Of a stretch of 32,229 bases of DNA, positions 7,618 to 15,396 are shown in pieces. The stretch is from Spirulina sp. CCY15215. Lineage in GTDB: Bacteria; Cyanobacteriota; Cyanobacteriia; Cyanobacteriales; Spirulinaceae. Both the position numbers and the translations under genes were made by a program. Within the stretch, counting starts at the first letter, position 1, and every line of letters begins with the position of its first letter. The DNA is taken from positions 1-32,229 of the forward strand of contig NZ_JACSWA010000454.1 of assembly GCF_016888125.1 (NCBI RefSeq), read 5' to 3'. A model generated the notes under the pieces. It did not search any database and had not been told where the DNA came from. It was given only the letters and a program-made list of their open reading frames with translations.

Positions 7618-8460
7618 CTAACAACTTACCGTCTCATCAGGAAGAATTGCGCCATTGAGTTTTGTCCCGTCGAGATTGGCGTTTTTAATGTTAGCACCGC
7701 TTAAATCTGCGCCGCTTAAATCTGCGCCGCTTAAATCGGCACCGCTTAAATTTGCACCGCTTAAATTTGCTAAAATCAACTTCGATCGCCTTAAATCCGC
7801 ATGGGTTAAATCTGCACCGCTTAAATTTGCACTGGGTAGGTCAAGCCCGCTTAAATTTTTTCTAGAAAGGTTAACATGAGGAGCAATAAGATAGGCTCCA
7901 GCCGCGATCGGCTCTAAACCTTCAGGAAATTGAGTTTGAGTGTTGTAGAGCGCTCCTTGTAATTTAATCCCGTCAATATTTGTTTCACTTAAATTAGCAG
8001 AATAAAGATAAGTCCGACTAAAATTTGCGTCGCTCAAATCAGCCCCCATTAAGTTTGCTCCCATCAAACTGGCACCAATCAAAGTTGCAGAGGCAAAATT
8101 AACGCCAACCAATTCTGCTCCCACAAATTGAGAATTTAAACAATAACTCTCCATCAAATCCGCACCGGTGAAAAAGGCTAAATTAAAGATGGCATTACTG
8201 AGATTGGCTTGTACTAATTCCGCCATACTCAAATCACTTCGGGAAAAGTTTGTCAATTCAAGATCGGCATCTTCCAGATTGACACTACTAAAATTAGAGT
8301 TGCTTAAGTCTGAGTTTTTTAAATTAGCCTTGGCTAAAATTGCTCCGGTGAAATCGACTCCCTTTAAAATTGCTGAACTTAAATCGATTTCGGCTAATTC
8401 GAGGTCGCAAAAACTTCGTTCTCCTGCCGCATATTGTTTGAGAATTTCTTGTCGATTCAT
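7618..8460 (-). CDS. Pentapeptide-repeat protein
   Basis: 280 residues made mostly of A(D/N)LXX five-residue repeats, which fold as a right-handed quadrilateral beta-helix. A short alpha-helical cap (EILKQYAAGERSFCDLELAE) precedes the first block (about residues 22-165). A non-repeat linker (TQFPEGLEPIAAGAYLIAPH) follows, then a second block (about 205-275) with near-identical units (LSGADLSGADLSGADLSG). At DNA level the second block is a 15-bp tandem repeat at 7700-7770. Such proteins are abundant in cyanobacteria and mostly uncharacterised. Some related proteins protect gyrase, but nothing here points to that. There is no signal peptide or membrane segment. Function unknown. Confidence 0.85.
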   Translation of the reverse strand: MNRQEILKQYAAGERSFCDLELAEIDLSSAILKGVDFTGAILAKANLKNSDLSNSNFSSVNLEDADLELTNFSRSDLSMAELVQANLSNAIFNLAFFTGADLMESYCLNSQFVGAELVGVNFASATLIGASLMGANLMGADLSDANFSRTYLYSANLSETNIDGIKLQGALYNTQTQFPEGLEPIAAGAYLIAPHVNLSRKNLSGLDLPSANLSGADLTHADLRRSKLILANLSGANLSGADLSGADLSGADLSGANIKNANLDGTKLNGAILPDETVSC

Positions 8461-8641
8461 CCAGTTTTACATCTCGTTATTCGTTAAATTGTAGCAAATC
8501 TTGAGAGAATTATAACTGAAGAGAAGGAGTAAAGAGGAGAAGTAAAAAAAGTAAGTAAAAAAGGAAGATTTTCTGAAAAGATGCTTTTGATGTCGTGGTT
8601 TGCGCTTTACTAATAACAGTAAACCGATCGCGGAGGTTCTT

Positions 8642-8971
8642 ATGTCAGCAGAATTCATGGATTTTCTCAAGCATAACTATGCTTATGTGGCAATTGGGGA
8701 ATTTAAACCGGGAAAGTTTGCCGAAGCGGAAAGATTATTCGCTAATGCTGTCTCGACTTATACTCATGGTTTTAAAGGAGCTTACTTATTGCGGGAAGAA
8801 CCTGATACAGATAAAGGAATTGCGTTGATTCTTTGGGACAATATTGAAGATATGGATTCTAATCGAAATGAAACTCACGAAAAAATCTTAAAGGATATGG
8901 CTCATTTATTTATTTCCCCACCTACTACTGCTTTTTATCAAGTGAGTAGTGAAATTAGCGGGGAAACTTAA
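8642..8971 (+). CDS. Small protein resembling dimeric alpha/beta-barrel (ABM-like) proteins
   Basis: 109 residues from the ATG at 8642, chosen because GGAGG (8632-8636) sits 5 nt upstream. An in-frame TTG at 8600 would add 14 residues but lacks a ribosome binding site. The pattern YAYVAIGEFKPGKFAEAERL, a helical stretch, then GFKGAYLLREEPDTDKGIAL and ILWDNIEDMDSNRN suggests the beta-alpha-beta ferredoxin-like fold of antibiotic-biosynthesis-monooxygenase-type (ABM) proteins. The fold call is by pattern only, and no catalytic residues can be named. It lies 22 nt from the convergent coiled-coil/HEAT gene; a 14-bp HIP1-centred palindrome (8976-8989) fills the gap. Confidence 0.7.
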   Translation: MSAEFMDFLKHNYAYVAIGEFKPGKFAEAERLFANAVSTYTHGFKGAYLLREEPDTDKGIALILWDNIEDMDSNRNETHEKILKDMAHLFISPPTTAFYQVSSEISGET

Positions 8972-8993
8972 TCAAAAGGCGATCGCCTTGCCT

Positions 8994-9905
8994 TTAAGCC
9001 TCGAGTTTAGATTTGGCGGCGGCATTTGCTGGCGCGGGTTTTGCGACTTTGGGTGTATAACGTTTAAATTTGGCGATCGCTTCACTGGCGGCTTGCATTA
9101 CATTACTGTCGGCATCATTGAGGGTGCGTCGCAAATAGGTGACAACCTCTTGGGAATTAACTTTTGCTAGGGCTGTTACGGCGGCTAAACGCACGGAAGG
9201 CTCGGTATCTTGTGAGAGTTTACCTAAAATAGGAATGGCTTGCTCGATCTCTATCCTCACTTTTTTGTCTGCGGCAATATTGCCGATCGCCAGGACTGCT
9301 TGCTGGCGAATAATGGGATCGGGATTATAGGTAGAGTTAAGGAGTTGAGGTAGATCGGCGGTTTGATAATGGGAAATTTCCCCATCCAGAGGCTCGATTT
9401 TGGAGGCGATCGCTTGGGGGATAGGGTTTGTGTCCCCTGGTTGCAGTTCTAATGCCGCTAGGATTTTTGCTTTTAAGGTTTCTAGTTCTCGAGAGTGTTG
9501 ATCCTCGAGTTGCTCAATTTTTCGTTGAGTTTCCTGTTTCTGGGCGGCGATCACCTGTTCTGCTTCTTGTTTTTGGGCGGCGATCGCTTGTTCTGCTTCC
9601 TGTTTTTGGGCGGCGATCGCTTGTTCTGCTTCCTGTTTTTGGGCGGCGATCGCCTTAGCTAATTGGCTTTGATAGTTCTGCTTTAAATCAATTTCTTTGG
9701 CTTCAGATTGCTGTAAATAGTCTGTTTTTAAGGATTGGATGGTCTGTTGTAATTCTAGTTCGTGGACGCTATTAAGTTCTTGGCGCAGTTTTTCCAAGCG
9801 AATCTCTTCACCCTGACTTTGTTTTTCTAGAGCAGTGCGCTGTATTCCCGTACCAACTACGGCGGAAATGCTAAAACCCATGAGCAAGCCAATAACTATA
9901 TCCAT
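8994..9905 (-). CDS. Membrane-anchored coiled-coil protein with C-terminal HEAT repeats
   Basis: 303 residues. Residues 3-20 form an N-terminal hydrophobic anchor (IVIGLLMGFSISAVVGTG). A long Glu/Gln-rich coiled coil follows (about 22-150) and includes four tandem copies of AIAAQKQEAEQ (85-128). The C-terminal part (about 180-280) has HEAT-like repeats: NPDPIIRQQAVLAIGNIA, EPSVRLAAVTALAKVN and DSNVMQAASEAIAKFK. The last 20 residues are Ala/Lys/Pro-rich. The architecture suggests a membrane-tethered scaffold. In cyanobacteria HEAT repeats also occur in phycobilisome lyases and linkers, but the motif alone does not support that here. Function unknown. It is flanked by convergent and same-strand neighbours with no operon partner. 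Confidence 0.75.
   Translation of the reverse strand: MDIVIGLLMGFSISAVVGTGIQRTALEKQSQGEEIRLEKLRQELNSVHELELQQTIQSLKTDYLQQSEAKEIDLKQNYQSQLAKAIAAQKQEAEQAIAAQKQEAEQAIAAQKQEAEQVIAAQKQETQRKIEQLEDQHSRELETLKAKILAALELQPGDTNPIPQAIASKIEPLDGEISHYQTADLPQLLNSTYNPDPIIRQQAVLAIGNIAADKKVRIEIEQAIPILGKLSQDTEPSVRLAAVTALAKVNSQEVVTYLRRTLNDADSNVMQAASEAIAKFKRYTPKVAKPAPANAAAKSKLEA
9522..9653 (-). repeat. Four 33-bp tandem repeats, each coding AIAAQKQEAEQ, most with a HIP1 core
   Basis: Residues 85-128 of the coiled-coil/HEAT protein are coded by four consecutive 33-bp units. Three carry GCGATCGC and the last has GCGATCAC. Eleven-residue units match a hendecad coiled-coil period. The first three protein units are identical; the fourth is VIAAQKQETQR. 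Confidence 0.9.
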
Positions 9906-9992
9906 AAAAATTTCCCCAAGATTAGGTCAAGATAACCAAATTTTATCTTAAGTTATTCTCAAATTTATTTTGTAGGCATTTTTGCCATAGGC

Positions 9993-11327
9993 TCAATTCT
10001 CTGGGGCTGCAATTCCTGTCGGCAGAAAAAATTCTACCAGAGAGGTATTGATATGATCTTGACTTTCCTTGGCTAATTCCTCGGCTAATTCCTTGGCTAA
10101 TACAGTCTCATTTCTGAGAATTTGCCCTTCTGGGGTAATAGTCAGAGGTGTATGAGGAAAATCGCTTTGAGTGAGACGCTGTATGAGTTGGATGGTTTCG
10201 CCACGATCGCTAGGTTGGGGAATACCATTCTTTTGCAATCGTACCGGATGAATTTGACCCGAGAGAAAGTCGCCGCGATCGTCCAATTCTACTTCTAAGA
10301 CTAAAGAATAACCTAATTCTGCTTTATTAGAAAGAGTTTTATAGCCTAAAAAATTGCCTAAAGAATAGGCAATTAATTTGTGACGATAGAGTTCTAAACT
10401 GCGAGGAACATGGGGACCGTGACCTAAAATCAAGTCTGCTCCTGCGTCAATAGCGCTGCGAGAAAACTGCACTAAATTGCCGCGATTTTCACCGTAAAAG
10501 TATTCCGTGCGATCCCTGACGTGCATGGCTGCTGTTCCTTCTGCACCAGCATGAATGGAAACGATGACAATATCTGCATTTGCTTCTGCTTTTTGTACCA
10601 AAGCGAGGGATTTAGGCAAGTTCAAGATGGAATTCTGATGAGGAAAGTAGCTAAAACCAAGCCAAGCAATTTTTGCTCCTTCGTGATAAGTATAAACAAT
10701 TTTATCTTTTTCTCCAATCGCTTTTATTCCTGCTTTTTCGATATTAGCAACCGTATCTTGGAAACCGCGATCGCCAAAGTCTAAAGAATGATTATTGGCG
10801 ATATTTAAAACATCAAATCCTGCCTCTTTTAAGAGGTTGCTGTAATCTGGCGGTGTGCGAAAGGCAAACACTAAACCACTGCCCATTTGTTTTGCAGATA
10901 CTGTTGCATTAGTGAGGGTGCTTTCAAAGTTACCAAAAACAATTTCCGCTTCATCTAAAAGGGGTTCTACTTCTGCTAATAATTCTTCTTTACGAGGATG
11001 TAAACGATTATAGGGATAGTTAGTACCAGGAATAATATCACCGACGGCTTTAATTCGCAGGCGATCGGGTCTGGGAAAATCGGGTATATTATCAGCAATC
11101 AGTCGTACTGTCGATTCTTCCGACAGTTCATTCGCTTCTTGAACAGCACTATAACCGACACCCAAAATAAAACTAAAAGTACAAAAAAGAGTCCTCAAAA
11201 AAATTCGACTGCTTGGTGTTAGTTCTCCGGTAATCTCTCTTAAGAACTTCCCCCAAAACAGGGACATTTTTCCTCTCTTTAAGGAATTTTCCTGATTGCT
11301 AATATTCTCGCATTTTTGGGCCAACAT
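9993..11327 (-). CDS. CapA-family protein (poly-gamma-glutamate capsule-type metallophosphatase)
   Basis: Up to 444 residues. The CapA/PGA_cap domain has its motifs in order: AVGDIIPGTNYP, FGNFESTLTN, ANNHSLDFGDRGF, VSIHAGAEG and GHGPHVPRSLELYRHKLIAY followed by SLGNFL. These match the calcineurin-like metal-binding motifs of the family. A hydrophobic stretch near residues 43-60 (FLRTLFCTFSFILGVGYSAV) would be a signal anchor, putting the domain in the periplasm. Two starts are possible: ATG 11327 (GAGG 8 nt upstream) or ATG 11267 (AGAGAGG 4 nt upstream), the latter giving a more usual N-terminus before the anchor. No PgsB/PgsC genes are nearby, so synthesis of a poly-glutamate capsule is not implied; many cyanobacteria have orphan CapA proteins. 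Confidence 0.85.
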   Translation of the reverse strand: MLAQKCENISNQENSLKRGKMSLFWGKFLREITGELTPSSRIFLRTLFCTFSFILGVGYSAVQEANELSEESTVRLIADNIPDFPRPDRLRIKAVGDIIPGTNYPYNRLHPRKEELLAEVEPLLDEAEIVFGNFESTLTNATVSAKQMGSGLVFAFRTPPDYSNLLKEAGFDVLNIANNHSLDFGDRGFQDTVANIEKAGIKAIGEKDKIVYTYHEGAKIAWLGFSYFPHQNSILNLPKSLALVQKAEANADIVIVSIHAGAEGTAAMHVRDRTEYFYGENRGNLVQFSRSAIDAGADLILGHGPHVPRSLELYRHKLIAYSLGNFLGYKTLSNKAELGYSLVLEVELDDRGDFLSGQIHPVRLQKNGIPQPSDRGETIQLIQRLTQSDFPHTPLTITPEGQILRNETVLAKELAEELAKESQDHINTSLVEFFLPTGIAAPEN

Positions 11328-11374
11328 CGATTTTTCCTCACACCAAATTGCTCTCTATGGTAACATTGGAAATC

Positions 11375-11406
11375 AAAAATGAGAAGCGCTCTGGCCTCTC
11401 ATTTTT
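11375..11406 (-). terminator. Strong bidirectional Rho-independent terminator
   Basis: A perfect 10-bp stem (AAAAATGAGA 11375-11384 with TCTCATTTTT 11397-11406) surrounds a 12-nt GC-rich loop. The stem itself gives a T-tract on either strand. It lies 51 nt past the stop of the small gene at 11458 and so closes the kinase transcript before the CapA-like gene. Confidence 0.75.
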
Positions 11407-11457
11407 TACCTTAATTGGATTGGTGTTAATTTTGCTTGATATTACATTGGCGATCGC

Positions 11458-12081
11458 CTATTCTTCTTCTTCGGTATTTTTCGATGGGGACTCCTCACTT
11501 TCTGGTTTAAGTGAAAGAAGGGGATGAGATTCTAAATTCCAGGCGATCGCGTTGAGTATTAATTTCCCATTTCCCGTACAATTCTCACGAAACTCTTCTT
11601 GATTGGCGATCGCAACACCAACTCGCTCGATAATTTTGCCATATTTTTTATCTTTTGCCAAGTCTTTCTCTTCGGAACTTAAGGGACGACTTCGATCTAA
11701 AATGACTTCAATAATAGGAGTATAAGGAGAGGCTTCTTCTGCTGCTTCTTGGACTTCAATTTGCAATTTTGTTAACTGTACAATTTCTTGGGCTCCCTGT
11801 ACGATAGGGAGTAATTCTTGATCCGTTGTTTCCATATTTCCTTTTGCAGATTGAGGAGGGACATAGAAAATATTATCTCGAGTGATGCCATCGGGAAACT
11901 TGTCTTCTGCAATTTCCCCATTTTCCCACTTTTGATTGACAATTTCTAAGGCTTTCTCTCTATTTTTTTCCGTATCTCCACCTCGACCTTCTACTTCAAT
12001 TCTAAACCCTTGATGTTCTTCTGGAGGTTGAGACAGATCGCTAACCGCAACGTAATGAACAATTGATTTTGTTCTAGCCAT
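11458..12081 (-). CDS. Conserved-looking protein of unknown function downstream of a histidine kinase
   Basis: 207 residues, not recognised. It opens with a beta-type stretch (MARTKSIVHYVAVSDLS, then GFRIEVEGRGGDTEKNREKA), followed by charged helices and a Glu-rich tail (last residues NTEEEE). There is no signal peptide, membrane segment or metal-binding motif. The short hydrophobic stretch YGKIIERVGVAIANQEEF and the closing GKLILNAIAWNLES may form a small C-terminal domain. It starts 21 nt after the stop of the kinase gene, so the two are almost certainly cotranscribed, and a strong terminator follows. The context suggests a partner or output of that kinase, but there is no receiver domain, so this is inference only. 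Confidence 0.6.
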   Translation of the reverse strand: MARTKSIVHYVAVSDLSQPPEEHQGFRIEVEGRGGDTEKNREKALEIVNQKWENGEIAEDKFPDGITRDNIFYVPPQSAKGNMETTDQELLPIVQGAQEIVQLTKLQIEVQEAAEEASPYTPIIEVILDRSRPLSSEEKDLAKDKKYGKIIERVGVAIANQEEFRENCTGNGKLILNAIAWNLESHPLLSLKPESEESPSKNTEEEE

Positions 12082-12102
12082 AATGAATTTTTCCTATTAC
12101 CC

Positions 12103-13440
12103 TTAAACTGGACTATCGAGAGGCAAGAGAACTTCAAATTCCGTTCCCATTCCGACTTCCGACTTGAGTTTTAACTCACCTCGGTGTTTTTCGGCAATAA
12201 TTTTATAACTTATTGCCAAACCTAAACCTGTGCCTTTGCCAACTGCTTTTGTGGTGAAGAAATTTTCAAAAATTCTTCCCTGAATTTCTAGAGGAATTCC
12301 CAAGCCGTTATCAATAATTTTAACACTGATTCCCCCTTGAGCGCGATAGTCTTCAACAAATTTTGTGATAATTTCAATCTGAGGCTGCCAATCTTGCTTT
12401 TCTTCTTGTTCCTTTTTCTCCATCAGAACATCGATCGCATTGGCAATTAGATTCATGAATACTTGACTCAGTTGGCCGGAGTAGCAGGCTATATCGGGTA
12501 ATTTAGCATAGTTACGAACCACTTTAATATGGTGTTTGAGGCGACTTTCTAAAATTAAGAGAGTTCCATCAATACATTCATGTAAATCGATGAGTTGGCG
12601 ATCGCGATCGTCTATACGGGAAAAGTTTCGCAAGCTGGTAACAATTTGAATTAAACGCTCTGAGCCTATTTTCATACTTTGAATAATTTTGGGAGCGTCT
12701 TCGAGAATAAATTCTAGATCTATTTCTTCTTCAAATTCTTGAATATTGTTTGATTTTGTCTCAATTTCGCTTTGATATTTTAGGATTAAATCAACTAAAC
12801 TATTGTAATAATCGGCGAGAAAAGTAATATTTCCATTCACGGAATTCACCGGATTTCTGATTTCGTGAGCAACTCCCGCCACCATCTGCCCTAAACTCAC
12901 CATTTTTTCAGTTTGTATTTGTTGATGATAATAACTTTCATCGAGTAATCGACTGGTTAAATGATGAATTTTTGCTTGAGATAAAAGCAAATGATGTACG
13001 TCTAATAAACGATAATCTCGTTCGTTAAATTTGACAACAATGGGTTCGTAGAGAAGTTCGGGAGGACGTTCTAAAGATTTACGTGCTGCTTCTACAATTA
13101 GTGTTTCCTGAGAAAAAATCTCGCAGGGAACTTTGATAAACTCGTATAATGACTTAATAGGACGTTGTAAAAAGAGTTCTAGGGCGTAGGGGCGACTCAT
13201 TCGCTCTAGGAGTCTCCGTCTGGAGATCATGCCATAAAAGTTGCCTTGATGGGTTAAAATAATGCCTGGGAGGATGGGATTGCGATCGAAAATGTGCGTA
13301 ATATCGACAACAATACTTGTATCTTCAATCTGAAACCGATAGAGTTCAAGGTCTGCAAGGGTTGATTCTAAACCAAGCTGTCGCGATTCTACAGTAGAGG
13401 AGGGAGACAAGGCTTTAGGAGTCATTTGCGCGGTTAACAT
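12103..13440 (-). CDS. Soluble sensor histidine kinase with N-terminal CBS-like region
   Basis: 445 residues. The N-terminal 150 residues resemble a CBS-pair-like regulatory region (FDRNPILPGIILTHQGNFYG, MISRRRLLERMSRPYALELF, then a second unit). The H-box is VAGVAHEIRNPVNSVNG with His192 as the phospho-acceptor. The HATPase part has the N-box (FMNLIANAIDVLM, 328-340), G1 DNGLGIP (377-383), the F-box region IFENFFTTK and G2 GKGTGLGLAISYKI. About 70 extra residues sit between the H-box helix and the second DHp helix (LVDLILKYQSEIETKSNNIQ), longer than usual. No transmembrane segment is visible, so it is probably a cytosolic sensor. No response regulator is adjacent; the only operon partner is the small unknown gene 21 nt downstream. 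Confidence 0.9.
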   Translation of the reverse strand: MLTAQMTPKALSPSSTVESRQLGLESTLADLELYRFQIEDTSIVVDITHIFDRNPILPGIILTHQGNFYGMISRRRLLERMSRPYALELFLQRPIKSLYEFIKVPCEIFSQETLIVEAARKSLERPPELLYEPIVVKFNERDYRLLDVHHLLLSQAKIHHLTSRLLDESYYHQQIQTEKMVSLGQMVAGVAHEIRNPVNSVNGNITFLADYYNSLVDLILKYQSEIETKSNNIQEFEEEIDLEFILEDAPKIIQSMKIGSERLIQIVTSLRNFSRIDDRDRQLIDLHECIDGTLLILESRLKHHIKVVRNYAKLPDIACYSGQLSQVFMNLIANAIDVLMEKKEQEEKQDWQPQIEIITKFVEDYRAQGGISVKIIDNGLGIPLEIQGRIFENFFTTKAVGKGTGLGLAISYKIIAEKHRGELKLKSEVGMGTEFEVLLPLDSPV

Positions 13441-13501
13441 GATGAGAAAAAGAGAAAGAAAAAAAGAGAAAGAAAAAGATGTTATCCTTTCTACTTTATC
13501 C

Positions 13502-13525
13502 CCCTCATCGCTTTTTGACGAGGGT
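13502..13525. other. Stem-loop upstream of the histidine kinase gene
   Basis: CCCTCATC (13502-13509) pairs with GACGAGGG (13518-13525) with one mismatch. On the plus strand GTTTT follows. No plus-strand gene precedes it. It may sit in the 5' leader of the kinase or end readthrough from the tRNA gene. The evidence is weak. Confidence 0.3.
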
Positions 13526-13590
13526 GTTTTCCCTTAATAATAATCTTCAAAAAAAATTAAAATAAACACATCTTTTTCTTAACCCAGACT

Positions 13591-13629
13591 TAACCTAAAA
13601 ATTTAACCTAAAAATTCAACCTAAAAATT
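13591..13629. repeat. Three tandem 13-bp direct repeats (YAACCTAAAAATT)
   Basis: Units at 13591-13603, 13604-13616 and 13617-13629 are identical except that the third begins with C instead of T. They lie in the AT-rich gap between tRNA-His and the kinase gene, about 150 nt before the kinase start codon. They look iteron-like and could be a regulator binding array, but no protein can be named. Confidence 0.7.
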
Positions 13630-13693
13630 CACCTTTGAATAAAAGATGAATTAAGGTATTATGCAGGTTCTTACTAAAGAACAGATAGTAAAG

Positions 13694-13767
13694 GGCGGAT
13701 GACGGGAATTGAACCCGCGAATGGTGGAATCACAATCCACTGCCTTAACCACTTGGCTACACCCGCC
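13694..13767 (-). tRNA. tRNA-His (anticodon GTG)
   Basis: The minus strand folds as a cloverleaf. The acceptor stem is G-1 plus GCGGGTG paired with the 3' strand CATCCGC, with discriminator C73 opposite the His-specific extra G-1. The D arm is GCC...GGC. The anticodon stem GTGGA/TCCAC holds loop TTGTGAT with anticodon GTG. The T arm is CGCGGGTTCAATTCCCG. The terminal CCA is not encoded. The extra G-1 and C73 are the histidine identity elements, which support the call independently of the anticodon. Confidence 0.97.
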
Positions 13768-13787
13768 GTAAAATTCGCAATTTATGT

Positions 13788-13816
13788 ATTATAGCACGAT
13801 CTTTTAGAAAAGGCAA
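13788..13816 (-). promoter_or_regulatory. Sigma-70 type promoter of tRNA-His
   Basis: On the minus strand TTGCCT (13811-13816) is followed by a 17-nt spacer and a perfect TATAAT (13788-13793). This box lies 20 nt before the first base of the tRNA. It sits just past the stop of ubiD. Confidence 0.7.
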
Positions 13817-13833
13817 TTACTTTTTATTTCATG

Positions 13834-15345
13834 CTAACCTCGCATATCGTAACCAAATAGATTGGGGTCAACCTCTGTTAAATCTAACTCATCTAATCCG
13901 TATTCGACCCAACGGCGATCGACCATCTCTGCAATATCGCGATCGCTTTCCAAGACTTCTCCCCATTCGTGTTGGGTTTCTGGGGGAATTTTCGTGGTTG
14001 CATCAATACCCATGCGTCCCCCTAAACCAATTTTCTCGCTGGCAAAATCTAAGGTATCAAAAGGAGTTTCGGGAAGAATAAAGACATCGCGGGAGGGGTC
14101 AACTTTAGAGCTAATTGCCCAAACTACCTGCCTGGGATCGCGAATATTAATCTCTTTATCTACGACAATCACAAATTTCGTATAAGTGAACTGAGGTAGC
14201 GCACTCCAAAAAGCTAGTGCCGCTCGTTTTGCCTGTCCTGGATAGGCCTTATCAATAGAAATAATCGCCGCTTTGTAACTTAAGGCCTCCATCGGTAGGA
14301 AAAAGTCAGTGATTTCCGATACCTGCTGGCGCAAAATTGGCGTATAGATGCGATTGAGTGCGATCGCCATCATCGCCTCTTCTTTAGGAGGACGACCGCT
14401 AAAGGTAGTTAAATAAATGGGGTCTTTACGATGGGTCATGCAGTGGAAGCGAATCAAGGGGGAATCCTCCACGCCGCCATAATAGCCCATGTGATCCCCG
14501 AAGGGTCCATCGGGTAACATTTCCCCAGGTGTTATTGTTCCTTCTAACACAAATTCTGAATCGGCGGGAACTTCTAAATCTAAGGTTTTGCATTTCGCTA
14601 AAGTTACTCCTGAGCCGCCATATAATCCGGCAAATAGCCACTCTGATAAGTCTACGGGAATGGGAGTCGCCGCGGCCATGATAATTAAAGGGTCTACCCC
14701 GAGGGCGATCGCAATTTCTAATTTTTTACCCGCTTCGGCGGCTTTTCGTAAATGTCTCGCCCCTCCTCGCACCGATAACCAATGCACGGTCATGGTATTG
14801 TGAGATTGCAATTGTAAGCGATAAACGCCGACATTAGGAGTTCCTGTTTCGACATCTTTGGTAATAACTAACCCTAATGTAATAATCTTGCCTGCATCCC
14901 CAGGATAGGGACGAATGAGAGGTATTTTGTTCAGATCGAGGGCTTCTTTTTCAATGATAATTTGTTGACAAGGGGGGAAAAAATTACGCCCTGGTTTTGC
15001 TTTAAGGACATCAAATAAAACTTTACCAAAATCGATCGCTTGAGAGATCTTTTTAGGGGGTTTGGGTTGTTGCAGCATTCCCAATTTTTTTCCCAAAGTT
15101 TCTAACTCTTCGGGTTTTTCCATATTCATCGACCAACAAATTCTCTCGACGGTACCCATTAAATTAATAGCAACGGGAAAATCAGAACCTTTGACATTTT
15201 CAAACAAAAGCCCTGGTCCACCGAGTTGTAACATCCGATTGGAAATTTCGGCAACTTCCAAATCTGCATCGACAAGAGCGCTAATTCTGCGAAGTTGTCC
15301 CCGTTTTTCTAGTAATGCGATGAATCCCCTTAAATCTCTAGCCAT
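13834..15345 (-). CDS. ubiD: UbiD family decarboxylase (4-hydroxybenzoate-type, plastoquinone pathway candidate)
   Basis: 503 residues, a typical length. It has the UbiD fold motifs: MARDLRGFIALLEKRGQLRR at the N-terminus, NVGVYRLQLQSHNTMTVHW (171-189) and SVRGGARHLRKAAEAGKKLE (191-210). EFVLEGTITPGEMLPDGPFG plus DHMGYYG (264-290) forms the region that holds prenylated FMN and the metal. Arg176 and Glu268 sit where the family's prFMN-associated Arg and Glu are expected. UbiD enzymes need prFMN made by UbiX, which is not in this window. In cyanobacteria the homologue is linked to decarboxylation of prenylated 4-hydroxybenzoate on the way to plastoquinone. The substrate is inferred from that knowledge. 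The unknown coiled-coil gene ends 51 nt upstream on the same strand and may share a transcript. Confidence 0.88.
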   Translation of the reverse strand: MARDLRGFIALLEKRGQLRRISALVDADLEVAEISNRMLQLGGPGLLFENVKGSDFPVAINLMGTVERICWSMNMEKPEELETLGKKLGMLQQPKPPKKISQAIDFGKVLFDVLKAKPGRNFFPPCQQIIIEKEALDLNKIPLIRPYPGDAGKIITLGLVITKDVETGTPNVGVYRLQLQSHNTMTVHWLSVRGGARHLRKAAEAGKKLEIAIALGVDPLIIMAAATPIPVDLSEWLFAGLYGGSGVTLAKCKTLDLEVPADSEFVLEGTITPGEMLPDGPFGDHMGYYGGVEDSPLIRFHCMTHRKDPIYLTTFSGRPPKEEAMMAIALNRIYTPILRQQVSEITDFFLPMEALSYKAAIISIDKAYPGQAKRAALAFWSALPQFTYTKFVIVVDKEINIRDPRQVVWAISSKVDPSRDVFILPETPFDTLDFASEKIGLGGRMGIDATTKIPPETQHEWGEVLESDRDIAEMVDRRWVEYGLDELDLTEVDPNLFGYDMRG

Positions 15346-15396
15346 TTTTTTCCACCAGACTTTTTCTATCTTACAAGGTTCTGCGATCGCCAGTTG

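Noticed and set aside
7655-7879. Plus-strand frame with repeated LKSAP
   Set aside because: It is the antisense of the pentapeptide repeats.
9428-9658. Plus-strand frame with repeated VFGRRSLVLLP
   Set aside because: It is the antisense of the 33-bp repeat in the coiled-coil gene.
9993-11327. Capsule (poly-gamma-glutamate) operon
   Set aside because: Only the CapA-like gene is present; no synthetase genes are adjacent.
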